Position numbers and translations under genes: made by a program | Assembly: GCA_007132595.1 (NCBI GenBank) | Contig: SLOH01000079.1 | Location: 1-7,115, forward strand | Length of the DNA: 7,115 nucleotides | Reading direction: 5' to 3' | DNA from: Waddliaceae bacterium | Lineage (GTDB): Bacteria > Chlamydiota > Chlamydiia > Chlamydiales > SLOH01 | The notes under the pieces: generated by a model | The model's input: only the letters and a program-made list of their open reading frames with translations | What the model was told of the DNA's origin: nothing | Database searches by the model: none | Part shown: positions 1 through 6,415 of the stretch, one piece after another | Layout: every line of letters begins with the position of its first letter | How positions within the stretch are numbered: the stretch's first letter is position 1

Positions 1-48
1 AACTGACGTTTTTGTCGAATTTTTTCGAAAAAGGCGTTAAATTTTGAT
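1..48. repeat. partial third copy of the palindromic repeat, cut by the window edge
   Basis: The first ~48 bases resemble the right-hand half of the repeat at 3620-3781, in the same orientation. A CG(T)n run is followed by TCGAATT, a short variable stretch, then GAAAAAGGCG, one variable base and TAAATTT, matching about 3718-3755. The similarity fades before the dnaJ stop codon at 51-53, so the right terminal inverted repeat is missing or very diverged here. The left half, if present, lies outside the window. It abuts the 3' end of dnaJ, so it could influence transcript ending, but I see no clean stem followed by a T run on the minus strand. Confidence 0.55.
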
Positions 49-50
49 CC

Positions 51-1223
51 CTAACGTTTGAAAAGGCTTTTTAGTTTATCTAAAAACCCTTCCTGTCTAG
101 GAGAGTTATGCGGCCCTTCAAGTTTATGAAAATGGGCAAGTAAATCTTTTTGTTCTTTTGTCAATCGAGTGGGTGTCTCGACGTAGACACGGACGAGCAT
201 ATCTCCTGTACCATGTCCATGGACATTGGGAAATCCTTCCTTCCGTACGCGAAATGTCTTTCCACTCTGAGTTCCTTCAGGGATTGTGATACGGCATGTT
301 TGACCCAAGATTGAAGGTACATCTTTTTTGCATCCAAGCGCAGCTTCAGTAAATGTAATAGGCAAATCAAGCAATACATCATCGCCCTCACGCTCAAAGA
401 CCTCGTGTTGCTTCACGTGGATAAAGACGTAAAGATCTCCTGCCGGACCACCACCTGCTCCAGCATCTCCATATCCACTCATCTTCATACGCATACCATC
501 GGCTACACCGGCTGGAATATGCACCTTAACATTCTGCTTTTCTTTGACAGAGCCTTGTCCGCGGCATGTTTCGCATGGTTTAACAACCTCTTGACCCTCG
601 CCTTGACAGTAAGGACAGGTCATCGCCATGCTAAAGAAACCGCGTTGCTCGAGAACTTGACCGGATCCTTGACAGTGAGAACATGTTTTAATCCCATCAG
701 TTGCAGTTGTTCGCTTCCCATGGCATGTTTTACAAGTTGCACTGTTTGTGACTGCGAGTGTTTTTTCAGCCCCTTTTGCCGCCTCTTCAAATGAAAGCGT
801 TAAATTGACCCGTTTACTCGCCCCTTGTCTAGCTCCTCGCATCCCTTGACGCGAACCGCCCATTCCTCCAAAAAAAGACTCAAAGACAGAGTCTCCACCT
901 GAAGCTCCTCCACCGAAAGCGCCCATAAAGGTCCGAAGAGCCTCTTCCATCGACTCAAACCCTTGACCCTGAGCTCCTCCCATGCTAGCACCATGGACAC
1001 CCTCTTTTCCATAACGATCATACATCTGGCGTTTTTGATCATTGCTCAGGACTTCATAAGCTTCAGAGATTTCTTTAAACCTCTGCTCGGCTTCTGCATC
1101 TCCCGGGTTTCGATCCGGGTGATACTTAAGCGCTTGCTTACGATACGCTTTTTTAACTTCTTCCTTAGTCGCGCCTTTTGAGACGCCAAGCACTGAGTAA
1201 TAATCCGCCATAGTATTAGTCAT
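51..1223 (-). CDS. dnaJ: chaperone protein DnaJ (Hsp40), full-length class I
   Basis: Cytoplasmic co-chaperone that delivers unfolded substrates to DnaK and stimulates its ATPase. The 390-residue product has every class I part. The J-domain spans about residues 6-72 with the HPD motif at 35-37. A Gly/Phe-rich linker runs to about 135. The zinc-binding centre has CxxC pairs at C164/C167, C181/C184, C203/C206 and C217/C220, followed by the two-barrel C-terminal substrate-binding region. Length is close to the usual 370-390. The ATG at 1223 has an AAAAAGG ten bases upstream. A second in-frame ATG at 1211 (MADYYSVLG) fits the usual DnaJ N-terminus and could be the true start, but has no better ribosome site. 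It lies 65 nt downstream of rpsU with no evident terminator between, so it is probably co-transcribed with it. The first zinc repeat reads CKTCHGKR and lacks the last glycine of CxxCxGxG. No CIRCE operator is visible. Confidence 0.97.
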   Translation of the reverse strand: MTNTMADYYSVLGVSKGATKEEVKKAYRKQALKYHPDRNPGDAEAEQRFKEISEAYEVLSNDQKRQMYDRYGKEGVHGASMGGAQGQGFESMEEALRTFMGAFGGGASGGDSVFESFFGGMGGSRQGMRGARQGASKRVNLTLSFEEAAKGAEKTLAVTNSATCKTCHGKRTTATDGIKTCSHCQGSGQVLEQRGFFSMAMTCPYCQGEGQEVVKPCETCRGQGSVKEKQNVKVHIPAGVADGMRMKMSGYGDAGAGGGPAGDLYVFIHVKQHEVFEREGDDVLLDLPITFTEAALGCKKDVPSILGQTCRITIPEGTQSGKTFRVRKEGFPNVHGHGTGDMLVRVYVETPTRLTKEQKDLLAHFHKLEGPHNSPRQEGFLDKLKSLFKR

Positions 1224-1288
1224 CTTTGGTTAACCTTTTTTTAAAATAACCTTAAGGGCTCTTTTTTTTTACTGAAGAACCAGAACAA

Positions 1289-1462
1289 TTAGCGTTTATA
1301 TTTTAGAGCTGCTTTTGATTTTGCACGCTTGCTAATCGAAGGTTTCATATAGTAGCGATGCGCCTTAACTGACTTCATCACACCTTCTTTATCTATCTTT
1401 TTTTTCAAAGAGCGCAATGCCTTTTCGAGCATTTCTCCTGCTCTTACTTTCACAAAAACCAT
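1289..1462 (-). CDS. rpsU: 30S ribosomal protein S21 (bS21)
   Basis: Small basic protein of the 30S subunit that assists mRNA binding in translation initiation. Translating the minus strand from the ATG at 1462 gives 57 residues beginning [20 protein letters not shown] and ending AALKYKR, with a TAA stop at 1289-1291. The early V-K-V-R-x-x-E block followed by a run of short basic helices, rich in Lys and Arg, is typical of S21. It is shorter than the 71-residue E. coli protein but agrees with the short chlamydial form as I remember it. An AAAAGGA ribosome site lies ten bases upstream. It is the first gene after the promoter at 1530-1558 and is followed 65 nt later by dnaJ, an S21-DnaJ pairing I recall from Chlamydia. 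The upstream neighbour tsaB is separated by a repeat copy. Confidence 0.95.
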   Translation of the reverse strand: MVFVKVRAGEMLEKALRSLKKKIDKEGVMKSVKAHRYYMKPSISKRAKSKAALKYKR

Positions 1463-1529
1463 AGAATTTTAATCCTTTTCACGTTGATTTTGAAATAAAT
1501 AATTCTCTTTAAGAAAACTCGTTGATAAA

Positions 1530-1558
1530 ATGATATCGTAAATTCTAATATCTTTCAA
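1530..1558 (-). promoter_or_regulatory. sigma-70-type promoter for rpsU-dnaJ
   Basis: On the minus strand TTGAAA (1553-1558) is followed after exactly 17 bases by TATCAT (1530-1535). These match the -35 and -10 consensus at 5/6 and 4/6 positions. A start about seven bases downstream would leave a 5' leader of roughly 60 nt before the rpsU ATG at 1462, containing its AAAAGGA ribosome site. No other spaced pair of this quality was found between the repeat copy and rpsU. Assigned by eye only. Confidence 0.65.
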
Positions 1559-1600
1559 GCAAGAATGCAGGATAGGATTTAGAGTCAGCTTTTATCTTAA

Positions 1601-1762
1601 CGAGCCTCTGAATCATTCTGGCTTCCGCTCAATTTTGGATGTTTTGTTTCTAAAGTTCCAAAAACAATCGACCTTAACTACCTGATAGTTGAGTGAGTGC
1701 GTTTTCTCAGATTTCAGGGAAAAGACGAGAGTATTTAATAATCTGAGTTGATCAGGGGTTCC
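1601..1762. repeat. 162-bp palindromic repeat, copy between tsaB and rpsU
   Basis: This stretch aligns end to end with 3620-3781, same length and same orientation, at roughly two-thirds identity by eye. Shared blocks include CCTCTGA, AATTTTG, TTTCTAAA, AAAACAATCGA, GAGTGAGTGCGTTTT, TATTTAATAATCTG and ATCAG.GGTTCC. The right end (1743-1762) matches the right end of the other copy at 17 of 20 positions. The left end is more decayed, pairing with its own right end at about 13 of 20 positions. The flanks are also alike in both copies (TCTT before, TTAGGT after), so the true boundary may lie about 7 bp further out. No coding potential or transposase is seen. Its right end overlaps the tsaB 3' end, and the rest fills most of the tsaB-rpsU gap. 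Confidence 0.8.
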
Positions 1763-2357
1763 TTAGGTAAAGGATTTCAACCTCGCCTTTTGTCGAAAAC
1801 TCTCCGGAATCAAACTTCGCAAGGCCGAGAATAGCTAGGGTTAAAGGGTCGGGAGGAGACTCTTCCCACTCAACATCTAAGGTCACTTTAGACTGAACGG
1901 CTGAAAGGTTGGGAGTCACAATTCGTCTTACGCCAATGAGCGCATCATCTATCTTGTCTAGGGGCACAAGAGTAGGCAAGCCACCCGGCTTCATCAGATA
2001 GACACCTTGAGATTTTGCGTCGATCATTGACGCGCATAAAGAACTTGTATCCCGGATAAGTGCAGCAAGCGTTGAAACACCGACAAGCGGTGTGGATGTG
2101 GCATATGAAATTGCTTTTGCAGCCATCACTCCAACGCGAGTACCGGTGTATGACCCGGGGCCTACACCGACGATAATTGCCTGAATATCTTTTTGAAGAT
2201 CAATCCCTTGATTTAAAATTTCTTCTTCTAAAACAGGTAATAGATGAGTGGAACTTCTCAAGCCGAACGGAAGCTCCCTTTGAGAAAGGAGCGCCTCACC
2301 CTTCACCAAAGCAACTACGGGCCGTTCTGTTGCTGTATCAATGATTAAAAGTGTCAT
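1752..2357 (-). CDS. tsaB: tRNA threonylcarbamoyladenosine (t6A37) synthesis protein TsaB
   Basis: Non-catalytic ASKHA-fold partner of TsaD in the complex that transfers threonylcarbamoyl to A37 of ANN-decoding tRNAs; it acts in the cytoplasm. The 201-residue product opens with the family's LLIIDTAT strand. It has the signature GPGSYTG at residues 66-72, followed by TRVGVMAAKAISY, then P-L-V-G-V-S-T-L at 90-97, an IDAKSQGVYL block at 112-121 (usually ..DARR.EVY..) and the typical terminal YLR. Older annotation calls such proteins glycoprotease or Gcp-like; TsaD itself is longer and carries metal-binding histidines missing here. The ATG overlaps the stop of the upstream dGTPase-like gene as ATGA, with no obvious ribosome site, so coupled reinitiation is likely. 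The last codons (YLRNP and TGA) lie at the end of the 1601-1762 repeat. Confidence 0.93.
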   Translation of the reverse strand: MTLLIIDTATERPVVALVKGEALLSQRELPFGLRSSTHLLPVLEEEILNQGIDLQKDIQAIIVGVGPGSYTGTRVGVMAAKAISYATSTPLVGVSTLAALIRDTSSLCASMIDAKSQGVYLMKPGGLPTLVPLDKIDDALIGVRRIVTPNLSAVQSKVTLDVEWEESPPDPLTLAILGLAKFDSGEFSTKGEVEILYLRNP

Positions 2358-3520
2358 ACCGAAAGAGAAAGTTGGCTTGGAACGATCAGTCTTTCTAACG
2401 TTCGTATAAAGTAGCTGTCGGTCATGCCCGAAAGGTAGTCGATGACCATCTGCGCATCGGATGTGTTTTCAAAATAGGCAGGCTGCTTATTCTTCAGGTA
2501 TTCGCCATACAAAAAACTTCCCTTTCCTTTACTGCGAAACTCATTGAGCAGAGTTTCAAAAAGAATACGGAACCCTCTTTGAATTTTTTCAGACTGCTCT
2601 TTTAGTAATGAGTGTGAGTAGATAAAGCTGAAATTAAATTCTCGTAACTCTTTAAGGGCGAGGTATTTTTCATTAGAAAGTGCTATATAGTCTTTACCCT
2701 CGCTTTCTTTAATAAGATCCTTCGCAAGAACGTTAAGAATTGTGCGATTACTCGTTCCAAGACAGGTTTGCGGGACTTGATCTCTTGTAATAATTCCTAA
2801 AGTAATCGCATCTTCAATATCTTTTCCCACATAACTAATCGTATCGCAAATTCTCACAAGACATCCCTCTAATGAGCCGGGACTTAGCTCATACTCAAGA
2901 TTCTGTTTTTTCTGTGCACACTCTTCAAAGTGCATCTCCCATGTCTTTCCGAACTGAGGTCTAATTTCACGCGACTTCAGTCCCCCGTCATGACACAAAA
3001 AGCCATCGTATACCATGAGGCCAAGATTCAATGACTCAATATCGAAAAGCAAACGACATGACTGTAGACTGTGTGCAAAATATCCGACATTGAACTCTTG
3101 AGACAGCAGAGAGAGATACTCCTCACCTTCATGACCAAAAGGGGCATGACCCACATCGTGTCCAAGTGCAATTGCTTCAACCAGATCGAGATTTAATCGT
3201 AAAATTTCAGCAATTCCACGAGCAAAATTACTCACAAGCTGCACGTGCAAACTGCGATGCGTCAGGTGATCGTTTTGCACAAGATACACAACTTGTGTTT
3301 TATCGATATATCGCGCGTATGCTCTTGAATGCACGATTCGGTCAACATCGCGTTTATACGGAAGGCGATGATCAGTCTCAGGCCCAAAGTAACGGTTATG
3401 ATTATTTGATAGAGCTGCCTTTGGATGAAGAAATTTTTTCTCTTCCTCTTGCCTAGATTCACGCAATTCCAAAAGTGATGGATCAATATTTTTTGCTTCT
3501 TTGCTTGGATATATTTGCAT
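2354..3520 (-). CDS. dgt: HD-domain dGTPase-like triphosphohydrolase
   Basis: Probable metal-dependent nucleotide hydrolase of the dGTPase family, whose founding member splits dGTP to deoxyguanosine and triphosphate. From the ATG at 3520 the product has 388 residues. The family block R-D-V-D-R-I-V-H-S at 57-65 leads into DKTQVVYL (73-80). H88 (in LTHR), H121-D122 (in LGHDVGHAPFGHEGE) and D226 (in RICDTISY) form the expected HD metal site. The LTHRSLHVQLV variant resembles a dGTPase-like subgroup whose substrate I cannot state, so dgt is a family label. Start: the reading frame stays open to a TTG at 3613, but that adds 31 residues of non-conserved sequence and has no ribosome site. The ATG at 3520 has GGGAG upstream, though only 2 nt away. 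It overlaps tsaB by ATGA. No strong promoter was found upstream, where a repeat copy lies. Confidence 0.85.
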   Translation of the reverse strand: MQIYPSKEAKNIDPSLLELRESRQEEEKKFLHPKAALSNNHNRYFGPETDHRLPYKRDVDRIVHSRAYARYIDKTQVVYLVQNDHLTHRSLHVQLVSNFARGIAEILRLNLDLVEAIALGHDVGHAPFGHEGEEYLSLLSQEFNVGYFAHSLQSCRLLFDIESLNLGLMVYDGFLCHDGGLKSREIRPQFGKTWEMHFEECAQKKQNLEYELSPGSLEGCLVRICDTISYVGKDIEDAITLGIITRDQVPQTCLGTSNRTILNVLAKDLIKESEGKDYIALSNEKYLALKELREFNFSFIYSHSLLKEQSEKIQRGFRILFETLLNEFRSKGKGSFLYGEYLKNKQPAYFENTSDAQMVIDYLSGMTDSYFIRTLERLIVPSQLSLSV

Positions 3521-3522
3521 AA

Positions 3523-3527
3523 CTCCC
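3523..3527 (-). promoter_or_regulatory. putative ribosome binding site deciding the dGTPase-like start
   Basis: The minus strand reads GGGAG, then TT, then ATG (3518-3520). The match to the anti-Shine-Dalgarno is good, but the 2-nt gap is shorter than the usual 5-9, so initiation may be inefficient or the start may differ. It is still better than the other in-frame candidate, TTG at 3613, which has no purine-rich site at a workable distance. Confidence 0.4.
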
Positions 3528-3571
3528 GATTTTTTCTGTATTTGAAACCCTGTAAAACAGTTGATTATTGC

Positions 3572-3583
3572 ATTCTTAAGAAT
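3572..3583. promoter_or_regulatory. 12-bp perfect palindrome upstream of the dGTPase-like gene
   Basis: ATTCTTAAGAAT is a perfect inverted repeat about 50 bp upstream of the ATG at 3520, between that gene and the left end of the repeat at 3620. It could be an operator for a dimeric regulator, but short AT-rich palindromes occur by chance and no promoter elements can be placed around it with confidence. The rest of 3521-3619 shows no gene. Confidence 0.2.
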
Positions 3584-3619
3584 TATTGTGTGCTGAAACT
3601 CTATATAATGCAATCTTTA

Positions 3620-3781
3620 GGAACCTCTGATAAACTCAGGTTAATTAAATTTTGACTGAATTTTTTCTAAAATTCGAAAAAACAATCGATCTTAAGCTTT
3701 TAATAGTTAAGTGAGTGCGTTTTTTTCGAATTCCCTAGAAAAAGGCGCTAAATTTAATAATCTGCGTTTATCAGAGGTTCC
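3620..3781. repeat. 162-bp palindromic MITE-like repeat, best-preserved copy, between dgt and lon
   Basis: The left end GGAACCTCTGATAAACTCAG (3620-3639) is the inverse complement of 3762-3781 with a single mismatch in 20. Pairing continues inward: TTAAATTT-like stretches, AATTCGAAAAAAC (3671-3683) against GTTTTTTTCGAATT (3719-3732), and a central CTTAA (3691-3695) against TTAAG (3707-3711). The whole unit is therefore an imperfect palindrome centred near 3701, able to fold into a long hairpin or cruciform. It carries no ORF. A second 162-bp copy is at 1601-1762 and a partial one at the left edge. Similar bases flank both full copies (TCTT left, TTAGGT right), so the ends may reach about 3614-3787. 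No clear target duplication is visible. It occupies the centre of the divergent gap between the dGTPase-like gene and lon. Confidence 0.85.
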
Positions 3782-3853
3782 CTTAGGTCTGATAAAATAA
3801 ACGACAAAATAATTAGATAAATTAGGGTCGGTTATTTTTCATAAGCATCTATT

Positions 3854-3882
3854 TTGACAATTTAGTATATAGAAGATAGGGT
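3854..3882 (+). promoter_or_regulatory. candidate upstream promoter of lon
   Basis: A perfect -35 hexamer TTGACA (3854-3859) is followed after 17 bases by TAGGGT (3877-3882), which keeps only the TA and final T of the -10 consensus. TAGAAT at 3882-3887 looks better but its spacing of 22 is too long. If used, it would give a leader of about 55 nt that contains no evident Shine-Dalgarno before the lon start. The region 3782-3943 otherwise contains AT-rich sequence and no gene. Confidence 0.4.
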
Positions 3883-3906
3883 AGAATGACAAGAAAATAT
3901 ATCCAA

Positions 3907-3936
3907 TTGATTTTATAGATGTTAAACATGTAATAT
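3907..3936 (+). promoter_or_regulatory. candidate start-proximal promoter of lon, possible leaderless mRNA
   Basis: TTGATT (3907-3912), 18 bases, then TAATAT (3931-3936). A start 6-8 bases after this -10 would fall at about 3942-3944, on the lon GTG/ATG itself. This fits the absence of any purine-rich ribosome site before lon, but AT-rich DNA offers many such pairs by chance. Confidence 0.3.
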
Positions 3937-3943
3937 ATGCGTG

Positions 3944-6415
3944 ATGGAACACGAAATTGAAGAAAATAAATTAGAATTAGAGCTCGATTCCCGCTTGATC
4001 GAGGCCCTGGAACAAGAGGGTGAATCCTTGTTCAACGATCAGAAGCTACCAACTGAGCTGACAATTTTCCCTGTGCTAAAGCGCCCCTTTTTCCCCGGTA
4101 TGGCAGCGCCGATTATGATCGAAAAAGGTCCTTACTTCGAATACCTTAAAAAAATTTCCAAGACAAAGGATAAGTGCGTTGGACTCATTCTATCGAAAGA
4201 TGAATCCATTGATGTCTACAAAGTTAAGTTCCAAGGTCTCCACAAATACGGCGTTTTAGCCCGTCTCTTAAAAATTATTCCTGTCGAAAGCGGCGGGGCA
4301 CAAGTCATATTCAACATGGAAAGGCGGTTTAAAGTCGTCGAGCCGATTTCAACAAAGAAGCCGCTGCGTGCAAAGGTCGAATACTTCAATGACAAGAAAA
4401 AACTGACCAAAGAGCTAAAAGCGTATGCGATGAGCATTACATCGACGATCAAAGAGCTTTTAAAACTCAACCCACTCTTTAAAGAAGAATTGCAAATTTT
4501 CTTAAGCCACTCCGACTTCACAGAACCGGGCAAATTGGCCGATTTCGCCGTTGCACTTACCACAGCTTCAAGAGAAGAGATGCAAGAAGTTCTTGAGACT
4601 TTAGATCTTTCGGAGAGAATCAATAAGGCGCTTGTTCTTCTTAAGAAAGAACTGGACCTAACCAAGCTGCAGCACAATATCAACCAGAAAATTGAATCAA
4701 CAATAAATAAAGGGCAAAGGGACTTTTTCCTAAGAGAGCAATTAAAAACGATTAAAAAAGAGCTCGGCGTAGAGAAAGAGGATAAGTCCGTTGATATTGA
4801 AAAATTCAAAAAACGGCTGAAAGGCTGTACACTCACCAAAGAAGTTGAAACAGTCATCAATGATGAAATGGATAAACTGCAGGTTCTTGACCCGCAATCT
4901 GCGGAATATGGCGTCTGCAGAAGTTATCTCGACTGGCTGACTTATCTGCCCTGGGGCATCATGAGCGAAGAAAATGACAATCTGGCGCACGCAAGAAAAG
5001 TGCTTGAGAAAGATCATTATGGGCTCAAGGACATCAAAAAACGCATTCTTGAATTTATTAGCGTCGGGAAGCTTTCAGGCGGGGTAAAAGGGAGCATTAT
5101 CTGTCTTGCGGGACCTCCAGGGGTGGGTAAAACAAGTGTAGGGCGTAGTATTGCAAGAGCCCTAAACCGTAGCTTCTACCGTTTTTCTGTCGGGGGCATG
5201 CGAGACGAGGCTGAAATTAAAGGTCATCGCCGCACATATATTGGAGCGATGCCAGGCAAACCAATCCAAGCTCTTAAGCACTGCAAATCAATGAACCCTG
5301 TGATCATGCTTGACGAAGTGGACAAAATGGGTCAAAGCTTTCAGGGCGATCCCGCATCTGCACTCCTTGAGGTCCTTGACCCTGAGCAGAATAAAGATTT
5401 TTTAGACCACTACCTCGATGTCCCTTGCGATCTTTCTAATGTTTTATTTGTCGTCACCGCCAATGTTCTCGATTCAATACCGGATCCACTTCTGGATCGA
5501 ATGGAAATTTTACGCCTCTCAGGTTACATCACACAAGAAAAGGTAGAAATTGCCACCAAGTACTTGATCCCGCGCAATCGTAAAGAGATGGGGCTAAAGG
5601 CAACAGATGTTTCATTTACAAAAGAGGGCATCCGAGCCATTATTGATGGTTATGCCAGAGAAGCCGGTGTTCGCTCTTTAGAAAATCAAATCAAAAAGAT
5701 TTTACGAAAGGTTGCACTAGAAATAGTCGAAGAATCGGAATCTGAAACCAAAAAAGAGAGCACAAAACATCGAATTACCGCCTCGACTGTTCATAAGTAC
5801 CTCGGCAATCCAATCTTTACTACCGAGAGGTTTTATGAAGAAACACCTGTAGGTGTTTGCACAGGGCTCGCATGGACGGCAATGGGTGGGGTCACTCTGT
5901 ATATTGAAGCGATCAAGATTCCGGCGGAAAAAACTAGCGTGAAACTCACAGGGCAAGCAGGCGAAATTATGAAAGAGTCGTCTGAGATTGCTTGGAGCTA
6001 CCTCCACGGAGCGATCTCCCAATTTGCTCCCGGGTCAACCTTCTTTGAAAAATCTCAAGTCCATTTACATATTCCGGAAGGAGCCACGCCGAAAGACGGA
6101 CCCTCCGCAGGAGTGACAATGGTGACAGCTCTTCTCTCCCTCTTAACGGATACACCTGTCAAAGAGAATCTCGGAATGACCGGTGAGTTAACCCTAACGG
6201 GTAAGATCCTTCCGATCGGTGGCGTCAAGGAAAAACTGGTTGCGGCAAAGCGTGCAAAGCTAGAAGAAATTATATTCCCAAAAGAGAACAAGAGAGACTT
6301 TGACGAGCTACCCGATTACCTAAAAGAAAACATTAAAGTCTATTTTGTTTCACATTACGCAGAGCTATTCCCAATTGCCTTTCCGGATATTGAGCCCACT
6401 TTAGGAGTCGAGTAG
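3944..6415 (+). CDS. lon: ATP-dependent serine protease Lon (LonA type)
   Basis: Hexameric cytoplasmic AAA+ protease that unfolds and degrades damaged and regulatory proteins. Numbering is from the GTG at 3941 (824 aa); ATG at 3944 follows directly and is preferred, giving 823 aa. The N-terminal substrate-binding domain starts at about residue 39 (LTIFPVLKRPFFPG) and runs to about 240, followed by a charged helical linker to about 340. The ATPase domain has Walker A GPPGVGKT (391-398), Walker B IMLDEVDK with D458/E459, sensor-1 N508 and an arginine-finger candidate R520. The peptidase domain has the Ser-Lys dyad: S722 in DGPSAGVT and K765 in GGVKEK, 43 residues apart as in E. coli. Length is near that of chlamydial Lon. 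No membrane segment (as in LonB) is present. No Shine-Dalgarno is seen. Its stop TAG shares its G with the GTG start of the next gene. Confidence 0.97.
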   Translation: MEHEIEENKLELELDSRLIEALEQEGESLFNDQKLPTELTIFPVLKRPFFPGMAAPIMIEKGPYFEYLKKISKTKDKCVGLILSKDESIDVYKVKFQGLHKYGVLARLLKIIPVESGGAQVIFNMERRFKVVEPISTKKPLRAKVEYFNDKKKLTKELKAYAMSITSTIKELLKLNPLFKEELQIFLSHSDFTEPGKLADFAVALTTASREEMQEVLETLDLSERINKALVLLKKELDLTKLQHNINQKIESTINKGQRDFFLREQLKTIKKELGVEKEDKSVDIEKFKKRLKGCTLTKEVETVINDEMDKLQVLDPQSAEYGVCRSYLDWLTYLPWGIMSEENDNLAHARKVLEKDHYGLKDIKKRILEFISVGKLSGGVKGSIICLAGPPGVGKTSVGRSIARALNRSFYRFSVGGMRDEAEIKGHRRTYIGAMPGKPIQALKHCKSMNPVIMLDEVDKMGQSFQGDPASALLEVLDPEQNKDFLDHYLDVPCDLSNVLFVVTANVLDSIPDPLLDRMEILRLSGYITQEKVEIATKYLIPRNRKEMGLKATDVSFTKEGIRAIIDGYAREAGVRSLENQIKKILRKVALEIVEESESETKKESTKHRITASTVHKYLGNPIFTTERFYEETPVGVCTGLAWTAMGGVTLYIEAIKIPAEKTSVKLTGQAGEIMKESSEIAWSYLHGAISQFAPGSTFFEKSQVHLHIPEGATPKDGPSAGVTMVTALLSLLTDTPVKENLGMTGELTLTGKILPIGGVKEKLVAAKRAKLEEIIFPKENKRDFDELPDYLKENIKVYFVSHYAELFPIAFPDIEPTLGVE
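6403..6407 (+). promoter_or_regulatory. ribosome binding site of the RfaE2-like gene
   Basis: AGGAG lies inside the last codons of lon, 7 bases before the GTG at 6415. This is ideal spacing and is the main reason for choosing a GTG start that shares one base with the lon stop codon. Confidence 0.7.

Noticed and set aside
405..794. 129-codon open frame on the plus strand inside dnaJ
   Set aside because: It runs antisense through the DnaJ zinc-finger region; its Cys- and Thr-rich composition is a by-product of that sequence.
1224..1288. T9 tract and CCTTAAGG palindrome between rpsU and dnaJ as a terminator
   Set aside because: For leftward transcripts the tract is a run of A, not U, and the stem is too short; read-through into dnaJ is more likely.
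1224..1300. CIRCE/HrcA operator before dnaJ
   Set aside because: No TTAGCACTC-N9-GAGTGCTAA-like inverted repeat is present here or upstream of rpsU.
1463..1600. Small gene or riboswitch between the repeat and rpsU
   Set aside because: No open frame with a ribosome site and no recognisable conserved RNA fold; the sequence is explained by a promoter and short leader.
3166..3456. 96-codon plus-strand frame over the dGTPase-like gene
   Set aside because: It is antisense to the conserved HD motif region and has no recognisable domain or ribosome site.
3614..3787. Target-site duplication flanking the repeat
   Set aside because: CTTTA on the left and CTTAG on the right are only loosely alike, and similar bases flank the other copy, so they may belong to the element itself.
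4216..4860. 214-codon open frame on the minus strand inside lon
   Set aside because: It is fully antisense to conserved Lon coding sequence, is Ser/Leu/Phe-rich in the way complementary-strand frames are, and shows no family motif.
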